From Chrysogorgia sp. JL179-B06 (taxonomy: Eukaryota; Cnidaria; Anthozoa; Scleralcyonacea; Chrysogorgiidae), in assembly GCA_035772405.1 (NCBI GenBank), contig JAYKKM010000343.1:480001-544000 (forward strand): a stretch of 64,000 nt of DNA. Reading direction: 5' to 3'. Below are positions 53,993-63,108 of the stretch, piece after piece. The position numbers and the translations under genes were made by a program. Under the pieces are notes generated by a model. That model was given only the letters and a program-made list of their open reading frames with translations, was not told the origin of the DNA and did no database searches. How positions within the stretch are numbered: position 1 is the stretch's first letter; each line of letters starts with the position of its first letter.

Positions 53993-55234
53993 TTAGTACT
54001 GGATTGATTGTAGGTCGTTGTTGATAAGGTTTACGAGTCCGTCAGATAGTACGAATATTCTACACATGACGTTCGCTGTTGTGACTTCTTTATTGATTTC
54101 CATCAATATTCCTGACTGAGTGTTCACAATCCTTTTTCCAGTTGCAACTTTCACGTTATCTTCTATAGATCTAAGGTCAACAACCAAAGCGAAACCGTCT
54201 TTGTAAAACTTTTGGACAGTCATATACTGGTCACAGTCGGCTAGTTTTTGTCCGAATAGTCTTTTCGCTTCTCCCCAGAGTCTTGATTTTGGTATTCCTT
54301 GACTGTATACCATATTTGGTACACCTTCTATGGTGAGTTTGACTGACTCTATGTTTGGGTAGACGAACTCCTCGCTGTCAGTTCTTATCTTATTTGTGAA
54401 GAGTAGAACGATAGCTTTCATTGATTTTCTTGGTAGGTTAATATTTTCATTCACTAGTGTGATTCCTTTATCCCACTCCACAGTCTTCATTAGTGTGATG
54501 TGTTCATATGACAGAGATCTACCTGATGCGTATAGAGATGATACTTCATTAGCAATCTCTTGACTCTCGATAGTTTCGTACTCCAACTCAAGGTTCTCTA
54601 ACGTATAGCTAGCCACAGCTGACCCAGATTGAGCCACCATAATATCAGACGCTTTAGGGAGTGTGATTATATACCTGAAATTGTTGTTCATGTTGTATGG
54701 TGCATATAGACCGTGATCTTCTAGAATCTTGTCGATTTGAACCTTTTGTTTAGTGTCGTGGATAGAGAACATCAAACCATCGCTAACTTTTTGCACGTCT
54801 CCACTGGCCGCACCACTGTCGTCCTTTGAGATTAACTTTCGAAGGTTCTCGTTTGCTATGCCGTATTCGACCATCTGATCTCGCTCACTATTAGATTTCC
54901 AGAGGTCTTTGTACGTACCGAGGACGCTTTCACCACTATTGTCGTACACGGACTCACCAGCTAGCTTTATCACCAGTCTCTCAAGTAGTAGTCTCGAAAG
55001 GTTGTTAAAAAACCATGATTTCACGTTCGAACTTTTGAAGTCGAATAGAAGATGGAGACTGGAGGGTACTAAACAAGTGTTACCTTTCGTTTTCGGGATA
55101 TCGATGTATAACTCCTCCCCTGGATTGGCTTTGTTGGGGTTTAGCGTTACAACGTGACGGGTTCTTGTGCCTTTGATAGTAGAAATTTCGCGACGTCTAT
55201 ATCCAGGAAGCAACTCTTTTTCATTAGTATTCAT
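53993..55234 (-). CDS. Candidate major capsid protein of element 2
   Basis: 413 aa, intact, ATG at 55234 with TTATAATATATAG just upstream. Size, beta-rich composition and position next to the ATPase and penton fit a double-jelly-roll capsid. 'GESVYDNSGESVLGTYKDLW' and 'YGIANENLRKLISKDDSGAA' are distinctive. It lacks the hallmark sequences of the Polinton 1 capsid, so it belongs to another capsid lineage. Structure prediction would settle this. Confidence 0.65.
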   Translation of the reverse strand: MNTNEKELLPGYRRREISTIKGTRTRHVVTLNPNKANPGEELYIDIPKTKGNTCLVPSSLHLLFDFKSSNVKSWFFNNLSRLLLERLVIKLAGESVYDNSGESVLGTYKDLWKSNSERDQMVEYGIANENLRKLISKDDSGAASGDVQKVSDGLMFSIHDTKQKVQIDKILEDHGLYAPYNMNNNFRYIITLPKASDIMVAQSGSAVASYTLENLELEYETIESQEIANEVSSLYASGRSLSYEHITLMKTVEWDKGITLVNENINLPRKSMKAIVLLFTNKIRTDSEEFVYPNIESVKLTIEGVPNMVYSQGIPKSRLWGEAKRLFGQKLADCDQYMTVQKFYKDGFALVVDLRSIEDNVKVATGKRIVNTQSGILMEINKEVTTANVMCRIFVLSDGLVNLINNDLQSIQY

Positions 55235-55256
55235 ACTATATATTATAACACATGTT

Positions 55257-56585
55257 TTATTTCCTCTGTTTGTACTGATCGTAGACGAACCAAACTAGTG
55301 CTATCGCTAGGATCCATAAATTGGACGCTAACCAAGATATACCTGCGGCTCCCCACTTTAGCACAGTCGCCACCATGTTTAGCAGTCCAGCCAGTAGAGG
55401 GCCAGCCTTTGTGGCTAGATTAGCTATAGCTTTTCCTAGTTTTCCAAGTGCTTGACCACCTTTGACGATGACACTCCTAGCGGATATTACTATGGTAGTT
55501 ATTATCCCGGCTATAGAGATTGATATAGCACTTATTCCAACTAAGTTTTCCTTTTCCCATTTTTTAAACCTCTCGAGTCTATTTAGATCGTTACCTTCAA
55601 CCTCGTCTTTTAGTACACCTATTGCCTCGTCGTGTTCTGGTCTCATGTTGTTCTCGATACGGATGCTATCTGCCTTCAAGTAAGCTGTATCACTAACACT
55701 CTTATAGAATTGTTCTTTTAGAAGGTCTGTCTCGACGATAGACATGAGTCTATATTGGTCGCCTAGTGCATCTAGCGACTCTATCTTAACATCAGTTGGT
55801 CCTTTTGGGTCGAGAGAGCCAGCGAACTCCCTAATCTCTTGTTCACTAACGAAGATACCTTGCGACGTTTCTACGAGTTGCTCCACTCTTTGTTCGACCC
55901 TGTCTTGTAGCTGTTCGCTTGTGTTAGATATTATGTCTTCCGACGTGTTATCTGAGATTGTGTTATCATCGCTAATTTCCTCAACCATCGCAGTTAGAGT
56001 TAGTCTGTGCTCCTCAACAGCTCTACTTAACAGACTCTTAAAGTTCTCGACGTCTTTCTGTGAATCTTTAGCGTCGCTGTACACTATAGACTTCCCTTTT
56101 AGCACCATAACTCTCTTGTTTTCGAATTCTAGCCCGATAAGACCTTTAACGCCAAACACCATTTTCGACTTTTTTATTATATCACTCGAGGCCTCTCCAT
56201 CCATAACGTTAATACTAACACCAAGATGGTCCAATAGAAACTGCTTTCTATCTCTTGTTACTGACGCATTGTATGTCCTTCCATCATATTTTGGGTTTGG
56301 GATACCATCAGATGTGTCACTCCCTTTACCCTTTCCAGTTATTGTTACTGTATTACCACTATCTGTAAAAGAAGTCTCTGCTTTTCTTCTACTACGTAAA
56401 CGATCAATATAATCCATCTTAATCTTCACAATTTCAAACCTATTGGAGTCTTCACTAAGACCCAACCTCTCATTGTTGAGTATGTTATACTCATTGTCCA
56501 AGGTGGTGTCATTCATATTTTCATATTCTATTGTATACTTGTCACGATTTTGCATTTCGATATAATCTAATCCTCCTTCAGCCAT
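55257..56585 (-). CDS. 442-aa virion-type membrane protein
   Basis: Soluble N-terminal about 340 residues with a short acidic coiled region ('NTSEQLQDRVEQRVEQLVET'). The C-terminal 100 residues have hydrophobic segments 'GISAISISIAGIITTIVISA', a Gly/Ala-rich stretch and 'LWILAIALVWFVYDQYKQRK'. Topology suggests a tail-anchored, possibly membrane-penetrating virion protein. It lies in the structural block, 22 bases from the capsid gene. No family recognised. Confidence 0.6.
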   Translation of the reverse strand: MAEGGLDYIEMQNRDKYTIEYENMNDTTLDNEYNILNNERLGLSEDSNRFEIVKIKMDYIDRLRSRRKAETSFTDSGNTVTITGKGKGSDTSDGIPNPKYDGRTYNASVTRDRKQFLLDHLGVSINVMDGEASSDIIKKSKMVFGVKGLIGLEFENKRVMVLKGKSIVYSDAKDSQKDVENFKSLLSRAVEEHRLTLTAMVEEISDDNTISDNTSEDIISNTSEQLQDRVEQRVEQLVETSQGIFVSEQEIREFAGSLDPKGPTDVKIESLDALGDQYRLMSIVETDLLKEQFYKSVSDTAYLKADSIRIENNMRPEHDEAIGVLKDEVEGNDLNRLERFKKWEKENLVGISAISISIAGIITTIVISARSVIVKGGQALGKLGKAIANLATKAGPLLAGLLNMVATVLKWGAAGISWLASNLWILAIALVWFVYDQYKQRK

Positions 56586-56591
56586 TATATA

Positions 56592-57678
56592 CTACTCGAT
56601 ATTTTGAATATTGCTTTCTGGTATCCATGAGTTGTGCTTACTGTCGTAGCCAAGCCACTTAACTAAAGCCATCTTCTTACCTCCCACCTTCTTTCTCTTT
56701 AGTATCTTCTCAACTTTATATACATCGTCTTTTTTATCAACAGCTGACAACTCTTCCTCGTAAAACTTACCAACGATAGGTTCCCCCTCATGGTCCTCTA
56801 TCTCGTACACGGTAGGGTCACCACGCATAACCTTTGACACTTTGAATAGCTCCTCAGTGAAGTTAGCCTCATACCCCTTTGTGAATATGCTTTTGTACTT
56901 TGATATCCTAACAGTCTCACCTACTTTGAACTTTGGCAGTGGGTAGTCACCGAAATGGTGTCCAAACAATGTCGTCCATACTTCGTTTTCGTTTTTCTTA
57001 CTAACGTCTTTAGGTTTCATTAGAATAGTACTGTGTTTGGTATTGTTGTAATTTTCAACGAGTTGGTCTAAAATGTCAATCCACTTGTACGTTCCTTTAC
57101 TGTAGAAGTACTTCCACATAGACGTCTTGAGTGTTCTGTTAAACCGTTCCACGACTGCTGCCTTTTTATCAGAGTTAGTGCTGAAGTACTTCACATTGTG
57201 TTTATCCAAATAGATCCTTCACACCAACGTTGTAGAATTCCTTACCATCGTCAAACTGAACCAGCTTTGGATACTCGCCAAATCTAACCTTAGCCTTCTC
57301 TAGTAACTCTGTTACAGCCTTAGTCATGTTTTTAGTATCTTTCCTATATACAGGTATTGCGAAAGCATACCTACTAAGGATCTCAGTGGCTGTTAGTATC
57401 CAGTAGTACCCATTGTTCTTGTGCTTGTACTTACCCATATCAACCAAGTCCATCTGTATCTGCTCACCCAGATAGTCAACAAACGTTTGTCTAAACTTAT
57501 GTTTCTTAACAACTGGTTTGTACCTGGTGTACGTGTCTTGGGATTTTAGCCAATCCTTTATCTTTGCCCTACTAACACTTAATCCATCTTCTTGTGCCTT
57601 TTGGTACAGTCTCTCAGCAGACTGGTAACCAGTTGATGGATTATAGTAAATATCTCTTAGTTCTTGCTCTATGTTCAT
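56592..57678 (-). pseudogene. DDE integrase with chromodomain, one frame change
   Basis: The N-terminal frame starts at the ATG at 57678 and has the first Asp 'IQMDLVDMG' and second Asp 'VQFDDGKEFY'. It ends at a TAA near 57202. The other frame (56592-57209) continues directly with the catalytic Glu 'KKAAVVERFNRTLK', an SH3-like region 'FKVGETVRISKYKS' and chromodomain 'DDVYKVEKILKRKK' to 'WLGYDSKHNSWIPE'. All catalytic residues are kept; one base near 57205 separates the halves. A mutation, assembly error or ribosomal frameshift are all possible. Confidence 0.85.
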
Positions 57679-57683
57679 ATACA

Positions 57684-58337
57684 CTACATGATATGTAAAT
57701 CTAACAGCACCTCGCCAACGTTAACAGTGTTGTCATCCTGATCTGTTATCTTAAATTCTAGTTGGTTGATGACTCCTTTGTTTATTGGGATTTTCGACCC
57801 AACACCAAAATGTTGTACAGAGCCCTTTAATGTCTGTGTGCTAGTTATTGGTAGTACTGCGATACAATCGCTTCTGTTACCGTTAACTATGTTCTTAGAT
57901 CTGTCCACGATGTTAGATGTTACTTGTATGTATTTCAGTCCTCTGTTAACGTTAACAACGTTAGGACTGGTTTTTGTGGCGGCTATTGTAGTGTTTTCGT
58001 CGAATCCCAAAAGTTGTCCAAACTTAAACAGTTCTATTTGTTGATCAGTTGTTATCGTACACGTCGAGTCATATCTGTTAGCTACTAGCTTGACGTCTCC
58101 TAACTCTTTCAAGTCGTCGGCGATCATTTTAAAGGTGTGGTACCCAGGACTAAAAACGTGGTTATTACTGTTGTAAGTTATCTTGTTGTTAGCTGTGGTT
58201 ACGTTAACGTAGTCCCAAAAGATGGTTGCCTTCTTCACTAGTAAGTGAGGGTCTGAGTTAGTTGCTAGAGTTGACTCTGGTAGGTCTATATAGTTTTCGT
58301 TGAACCACTAATCAATACTACCACTCTCATATAACGT
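57684..58337 (-). pseudogene. Penton-like minor capsid protein of element 2
   Basis: 184 open codons from a GTG at 58238. 'VLPITSTQTLKGSVQHFGVG' and the C-terminal 'DNTVNVGEVLLDLHI' fit a single-jelly-roll penton. The frame continues upstream as 'NENYIDLPESTLATNSDPHL' but meets a TAG at 58308-58310 and has no in-frame ATG, so the 5' end looks damaged. Its stop overlaps the integrase leader region. Confidence 0.6.
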
Positions 58338-58347
58338 ACGGTATGTT
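58311..58347. promoter_or_regulatory. Divergent promoter region of element 2
   Basis: The minus-strand structural block and the plus-strand block part here. ATATAACGTACGGTATGTTA precedes the ATG at 58348 and resembles the AT-rich words before other starts. Too short for more than one compact promoter each way. Confidence 0.4.
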
Positions 58348-59970
58348 ATGATGGATGCGTTCAAAAGAAAGTATCCTTATGCTGACAAGAATAGGTTTTT
58401 TCTTGACGTTGACGACAATATGCATATACATATATTCTTCGTGACGAAAACTAATATTGGTGACGTTTCGATAGACTCAAGTAGGTTTAAGAGTAACCTA
58501 GAGTACACTAAGTATCTAACGATAAATAAACCAATGATAGCTAACCAAAAAGAGATAGCTAATGCCATACGCGTGGCTAAGCTGAATCTAGTGAAAAAGT
58601 ACCCTGACATCACTTTGAGTAAGTTTGAGTTCGATCCAACTGTCTCACAAGATGGTGAGGTTAATGGCGTTGACATATATTTTAGAAACAACGACATCAT
58701 AAGCACGAACATAACTAGTGATACCTTCAAAAACGATAAGAGTATGTGGATTTGGTTACACAACAACAAGTCTCCAAAAGGTCACGACGACAAGTTTCCA
58801 AAAATATGGCTATCTGGTGGAACTATCCAACCATTACCTAAAGGTCACAAGAACCACTGGGGACTTTGGGATGGTTATCCAACGGAAAACGTGTTGAACT
58901 ACCCAGTGAATAACTTTAGAGTCTTCGTTAATCAAAAGAACTACTTTCTCTCAAAGCTACCAATATTACAAATCACTACGTCAAAGACAAAGTCAGAGCG
59001 GGACGATAATGAGAGCTACTATAGGGTCGTGTTTGCAACGTATTGCGCAAGTTTCTGTTGTGGAGTGTCGTTACAACACTTGTCACCCTCGCAAGAAGTT
59101 CACCCTGTTATCACAAGTGTGATGAGGTTCCATCTGTACTTTACTGTTAGAAGACTTCTCAGAAGGATGGAAGGTGGTGAGAGTATGAGATCGATAAGTA
59201 GAGAGTTCGATGCTGGAGAATTGTATGGTAAGACAGACAAGATTCCTAGAAAACATTACTACCAAGGTAAAGTCCTTGCTGACGGTACAACAGGTGAGGA
59301 GAGAGTCTTCACGATCAACGACGTTAAGAACGACTACAAACGATACGTTCCTCTGGTGTCGAATGGTTTCACCAACCTTGGGAGACAATACCTAAATCAG
59401 TCTATAGAAGCCTTTGTTTACTCCACACTTGGTGCACAAGCAAGAACACGTGTGTCAGTCGTTGGTGATTCCGCAGGCAGTCTAGAGACTCAACAAGAGT
59501 TCCGAAAGTTGGTGGAGGATAATGTTATAAACTACGACGTGTCAACGTGGATTCTCAACATGAACAAGTCGATTAGGGACACTAACGTTGTCCAAAATCT
59601 TGCGCTATCACCGTCTACGTGGTTAATGCTAAGTAACGTGGTAATCCTCAAGAACAAAATCGCTGGGTACAACAACCTATTGAAGACTGCTACACAGAGT
59701 ATGAAGTTTGGGGTAAATAGTGGGTTAAACTACACAGAAACGACGGAGGTTAAGAAAGTTCACCAAGAAGGTGGAGAGCATCTGGAGACACTCGATAAAC
59801 CAAAGGTGACGCATCGTCTGACGACACCAAACGTGGCACACCAGGAAGAGCACCTGGAGACACTTGACAAGCCACCAAAGGTGACACCAGGTGACAACAC
59901 GACAGAGTTGGGGCTAGTTCTAGTGGTTTCGGCTGTGTCTGGCTATTTAGTAAGCAAATATATGTTATAA
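58348..59970 (+). CDS. 540-aa tail-anchored protein with C-terminal repeats
   Basis: Two adjacent ATGs (58348, 58351). Large soluble part with 'WLSGGTIQPLPKGHKNHWGL' near residue 165. The stretch about 485-525 has two 'EHLETLDKP' repeats with Lys/Thr/Pro linkers. The protein ends in one membrane anchor 'LGLVLVVSAVSGYLVSKYML'. Likely a virion or attachment-related protein, by position opposite the penton gene and followed by the spike-like gene. No family recognised. Confidence 0.6.
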   Translation: MMDAFKRKYPYADKNRFFLDVDDNMHIHIFFVTKTNIGDVSIDSSRFKSNLEYTKYLTINKPMIANQKEIANAIRVAKLNLVKKYPDITLSKFEFDPTVSQDGEVNGVDIYFRNNDIISTNITSDTFKNDKSMWIWLHNNKSPKGHDDKFPKIWLSGGTIQPLPKGHKNHWGLWDGYPTENVLNYPVNNFRVFVNQKNYFLSKLPILQITTSKTKSERDDNESYYRVVFATYCASFCCGVSLQHLSPSQEVHPVITSVMRFHLYFTVRRLLRRMEGGESMRSISREFDAGELYGKTDKIPRKHYYQGKVLADGTTGEERVFTINDVKNDYKRYVPLVSNGFTNLGRQYLNQSIEAFVYSTLGAQARTRVSVVGDSAGSLETQQEFRKLVEDNVINYDVSTWILNMNKSIRDTNVVQNLALSPSTWLMLSNVVILKNKIAGYNNLLKTATQSMKFGVNSGLNYTETTEVKKVHQEGGEHLETLDKPKVTHRLTTPNVAHQEEHLETLDKPPKVTPGDNTTELGLVLVVSAVSGYLVSKYML

Positions 59971-59974
59971 CATA

Positions 59975-60928
59975 ATGAGTCTAAGTTATGGATTTGAGGA
60001 CAGAGACTACGAGAGCGACAAAATACTAAGAAGAGCGAAGAGACATCTAGACAGTGACCCTAAATTAAGCGTGAGCGGTGGGAGGATGTCTGGAGATATA
60101 GATATGGCGTTCAGGGCAATCAAAAACATAGCAGATCCAGAAGATGATTTGGATGCTGTCAGTAAAAAAGTATTGGAGTCCGTATACTTATCGCAATACT
60201 TTAGAACGCAGTCCTATAACGTTATATTTGACTTTAACGTCACAAAGCACGCTGTGAGTATGGTGGAATACCACAGTGGAACAAATAAAGTGAAAACCAT
60301 TAGAGATAAAACGAACATGTTAGTGCAATACGATCCAACGTATGGTCCTATTATTGGTGTTAACAATGGTCATAGCTTCCTATCCCCTGAACTAACTCCA
60401 ATTCCGTTTGAAGCTGGAGTGCATTTTAACTGTCCACGTATGCAATACTGTGACATATCCGTTTTTGTGGTAGTGAGGTTAGCCATGAGGGTAAATACGA
60501 AAGATTGGGAGGCGATTATCTCAAACGATGACGGATCGTAGGACAAATACATAGGATACAAAGGTGGTACAACTGATAAGTTATCGTATGGTGGTGGAGC
60601 TCCAGCAAAGGAGTACACGTGTACAATCCCAAATAACATCGACACCACCAAGAGACATATGATATCAATACATTGGCGGATGGGTAACTCCTACGTTAAG
60701 GTGAACAACATAAGATCAACAGACTCAGACTTCACAGCTAATTACAAAGAGATAGGGTCTCCTTACGTAACGATCTTTGGAGTGCATCGACCAACAATAC
60801 CACTCGCACCTTACAAGTACCCGTCTATGATAGAGTTCTACGGTGTGAGGATTGTCTCTGGTTACATGACGAGCCGAGACATAATATTAGTTGGTAGAGA
60901 TATGATGAAGGAATATAACGTGAACTAA
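59975..60928 (+). pseudogene. Fibre/spike-like protein interrupted by TAG
   Basis: N-terminal 'GRMSGDIDMAFRAIKNIADP' followed by 'DDLDAVSKKVLE' matches the pattern of trimeric tail-fibre and spike proteins. The C-terminal beta-rich part is 'KRHMISIHWRMGNSYVKVNN' onward. A TAG at 60539-60541 splits one 317-codon frame; sequence on both sides stays in the same frame. It starts 4 bases after the preceding stop. Confidence 0.65.
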
Positions 60929-60933
60929 GATAT

Positions 60934-61449
60934 ATGAGGAAGAAGTCAGTTGTTGTTTTCAATCACATATCAAAGGATATTTCAGAGGAAGAGGTGATAG
61001 AGCTCAAACGCTTGTACGCGTACTACCACAAACTAGAAGCCTGTTACAAATGGAAACACAAGAGGTTGAAGAAAATTAAACTGTCGTTAAACATGACTAG
61101 CATAGGGTTAACGACAGTAGGGATTATAGCTGGATCGATAACCGCTAACCCTCTAATCATTGCTTGTATTAGTGGTCCTGGTGTGATCATCCAAGGCTAC
61201 TTGACTAAATCCAATCTGACGAGTAGAGTGGAGCATTGCAAGTTTGCGCACACTAGCTACAAAAAGATACTGACACAAATAAGATCGTATCTTAGAGGTC
61301 TTCCTTACAATGAGTCAACGTTTCTCTCAGACGTTAAAGTGTTGGACGATAATGTGACTGACTTATGTCCACCAATCAATGGAATGGTGAAAAGGTACAA
61401 TAAAGTATACGATACACAAGGGGGTCTGATTCCGATTAAGATGTCCTAA
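60934..61449 (+). CDS. 171-aa two-TM hairpin protein
   Basis: A basic helix (residues 25-50, 'KLEACYKWKHKRLKKIK') is followed by two hydrophobic helices ('MTSIGLTTVGIIAGSITANP', 'LIIACISGPGVIIQGYL'), then a soluble helical C-terminus. ATG is 5 bases after the preceding stop. A virion membrane or membrane-perturbing role is possible. No family recognised with certainty. Confidence 0.6.
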   Translation: MRKKSVVVFNHISKDISEEEVIELKRLYAYYHKLEACYKWKHKRLKKIKLSLNMTSIGLTTVGIIAGSITANPLIIACISGPGVIIQGYLTKSNLTSRVEHCKFAHTSYKKILTQIRSYLRGLPYNESTFLSDVKVLDDNVTDLCPPINGMVKRYNKVYDTQGGLIPIKMS

Positions 61450-61534
61450 TAGCATGCAAATAGTAGTAAAATATTAAGACACTACATGTGACCCCCTACT
61501 GATAGTATGTTTGTGATCGATAGAAGGGTCACTT

Positions 61535-61565
61535 TGACCAAGGTCCCAAATTGGGACCTTGGTCA
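61535..61565. promoter_or_regulatory. Perfect palindrome with 15-bp arms
   Basis: TGACCAAGGTCCCAA, one base, TTGGGACCTTGGTCA. It sits in the 200-bp gap between the virion-type genes and the BRO gene, the largest gap in this block. Candidate transcription terminator, operator for a dimeric regulator, or replication signal. Confidence 0.6.
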
Positions 61566-61652
61566 GATCACGCGTTCGTGCTATTAAGTGGTTACTTTCT
61601 TAAGATGACTGCTACTTAAACACAAAAATAAAACATGTGTATATTATAGGTG

Positions 61653-62456
61653 ATGAGTATCACTAAAATATTTAGAAATAACGACATGTCAGTCACTGCT
61701 GTAAAAGATGGAGACAATATTTGGTTCTATGGAAAAGAAGTCGCTAAGGCATTAGGGTATAAAAACGCGAAGTGGGCTATCAGTGTACACGTTGACGATA
61801 CATATAAGGTCAAACGAAAGGTGTTTGAAGGGGGGCGCGAATCACGCCCCCCTTTAAACTTACAACCAAACACGATATTAATATCGGAGCCAGGAGTTTA
61901 CGCTCTAGTCTTCTCATCGAAACTTGAGTCAGCCAAGAAGTTTCAAAAATGGGTATTCACAGAAGTCCTACCATCTATTAGAAAAACGGGTCAGTACACG
62001 CAATGCAACCAGTTATCAATAATGAACGAGACAGACTTGCACTATGACATTGTGAAGTACATTAGAGAGTACCATCCAACAATAGTCATCCCAGGGTTGG
62101 GAGAGTACCAAGACACATCTACTAAAAGAATAGATGGATGGAAGAAGGGTTACAGTGGTGGACAACCAGATTTGATAGTTCCGCAACTACATAAGAGATA
62201 CAACGGTTTTGCTATAGAGTTCAAAACACCGAAAGGTAATGGGGTTATTAGGAATAACCAGTTGAGGGTATTAAGGAGACTAAGATCACAAGGGTACAAC
62301 ACATTACTATCCTCAGACCAACATGAGATAATACATTTCGTAGAGACATATATGAGAGACTCTAGAGTCCTGTGTGAGTATTGTAATAGGAGATTTAAGA
62401 GTGAAACCACACTGTCTAATCACCAAAGATACTTTCATCGAATACTCTATCTGTGA
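61653..62456 (+). CDS. BRO-N / VRR-NUC-like nuclease / C2H2 fusion protein
   Basis: 267 aa from the ATG at 61653. Residues about 10-110 are a BRO-N DNA-binding domain ('VTAVKDGDNIWFYGKEVAKA', 'LISEPGVYALVFSSKLESAK'). Residues about 150-235 have PD-(D/E)xK features: 'SGGQPDLIV', 'FAIEFKTPKGNG', 'NNQLRVLRRLRSQG', as in VRR-NUC nucleases. The C-terminus is a C2H2 finger (C-x2-C-x12-H-x4-H, 'CEYCNRRFKSETTL'). Likely a sequence-targeted nuclease or DNA-repair/resolution enzyme. Intact. Confidence 0.8.
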   Translation: MSITKIFRNNDMSVTAVKDGDNIWFYGKEVAKALGYKNAKWAISVHVDDTYKVKRKVFEGGRESRPPLNLQPNTILISEPGVYALVFSSKLESAKKFQKWVFTEVLPSIRKTGQYTQCNQLSIMNETDLHYDIVKYIREYHPTIVIPGLGEYQDTSTKRIDGWKKGYSGGQPDLIVPQLHKRYNGFAIEFKTPKGNGVIRNNQLRVLRRLRSQGYNTLLSSDQHEIIHFVETYMRDSRVLCEYCNRRFKSETTLSNHQRYFHRILYL

Positions 62457-62537
62457 GACGACTTGTGAGACGACCTGACAGATAATCTGTGAGATGACTG
62501 TGAGATGGTCTGTGACGAGATATCACGTATGGTATAG

Positions 62538-62681
62538 ATGACTGACAACGAGTCCGTACCTATTATAACGTCGACAACAAGGACCAAAGACCCTAAAAGA
62601 GTAGAGGCAGGCAAACGCTTGGCTGCTATATCTAAAGCAGCCAAAGAGAGGAAGATGAGAGAGAGAGAGAGTGATAAGTGA
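62538..62681 (+). CDS. 47-aa basic protein
   Basis: 'MTDNESVPIITSTTRTKDPK' then 'RVEAGKRLAAISKAAKERKM', ending in an Arg/Glu-rich run from GA repeats. Highly basic helix, perhaps DNA binding. Its 3' end overlaps the next frame by about 11 bases, as expected for compact viral genes. I recall similar small proteins in related elements. Confidence 0.5.
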   Translation: MTDNESVPIITSTTRTKDPKRVEAGKRLAAISKAAKERKMRERESDK

Positions 62682-62841
62682 GGACGATAGTTTTAACTAC
62701 GGATACGTCATAGGTACTATAGGAGTGGTTATAGCCGCTGGTTCACTGTATTACACGATGAGGCAAGACAAACAAGTAGTAACAGAAGAGCCTAAGACCG
62801 TTGTTATAAAACCATCACGTAAACTCGACAGCCTCGATTAA
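62671..62841 (+). CDS. Small single-TM protein, no ATG
   Basis: The frame 'SEDDSFNYGYVIGTIGVVIA' continues 'AGSLYYTMRQDKQVV' and ends 'PSRKLDSLD'. One membrane helix near the N-terminus with a short basic tail. The expected start position reads ATA (after a GTG), with a stop upstream, so the start codon is mutated or non-AUG. Confidence 0.45.
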   Translation: MISEDDSFNYGYVIGTIGVVIAAGSLYYTMRQDKQVVTEEPKTVVIKPSRKLDSLD

Positions 62842-62842
62842 A

Positions 62843-62859
62843 ACATATCGTATAATATA
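62843..62859 (+). promoter_or_regulatory. Start-proximal motif ACATATCGTATAATATA, copy 2
   Basis: Identical to the 17-mer at 53270-53286. Its last base is the A of the ATG at 62859. In both copies the motif lies 0-5 bases from the start, so transcripts driven by it would have almost no leader. Confidence 0.55.
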
Positions 62860-63092
62860 TGGCATCAATAGACAGAAAAGAACTGATGAACGAGCTATAC
62901 GACGCAGCCCTTGTGACTGCTGGAGCCGTAGCCGTATCCATGGCATCAAAGAAAGTACTAAAAGAACCGTTGGGTACCCCCGAATCAGTGAAGGGCACCC
63001 TCAAGTTAGCGACTGCTGTAGGCGTTTCAACGCTACTCGTTAAGTGGGCGCAGAGCAAGAAATACTTACCTATTGACCCGTTCTCAAAGTAA
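62859..63092 (+). CDS. 77-aa hydrophobic protein
   Basis: Helical with two moderately hydrophobic segments ('ALVTAGAVAVSMASKKVL', 'LKLATAVGVSTLLVKWAQ') separated by a Pro/Gly turn. Possible small membrane protein. Part of the tightly packed run after the BRO gene. Confidence 0.55.
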   Translation: MASIDRKELMNELYDAALVTAGAVAVSMASKKVLKEPLGTPESVKGTLKLATAVGVSTLLVKWAQSKKYLPIDPFSK

Positions 63093-63108
63093 TCTAACGT
63101 AATACATA

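Noticed and set aside
55744..56412. 222-codon plus-strand frame, Ser/Leu-rich
   Set aside because: Antisense shadow of the 442-aa membrane protein; composition reflects the opposite strand.
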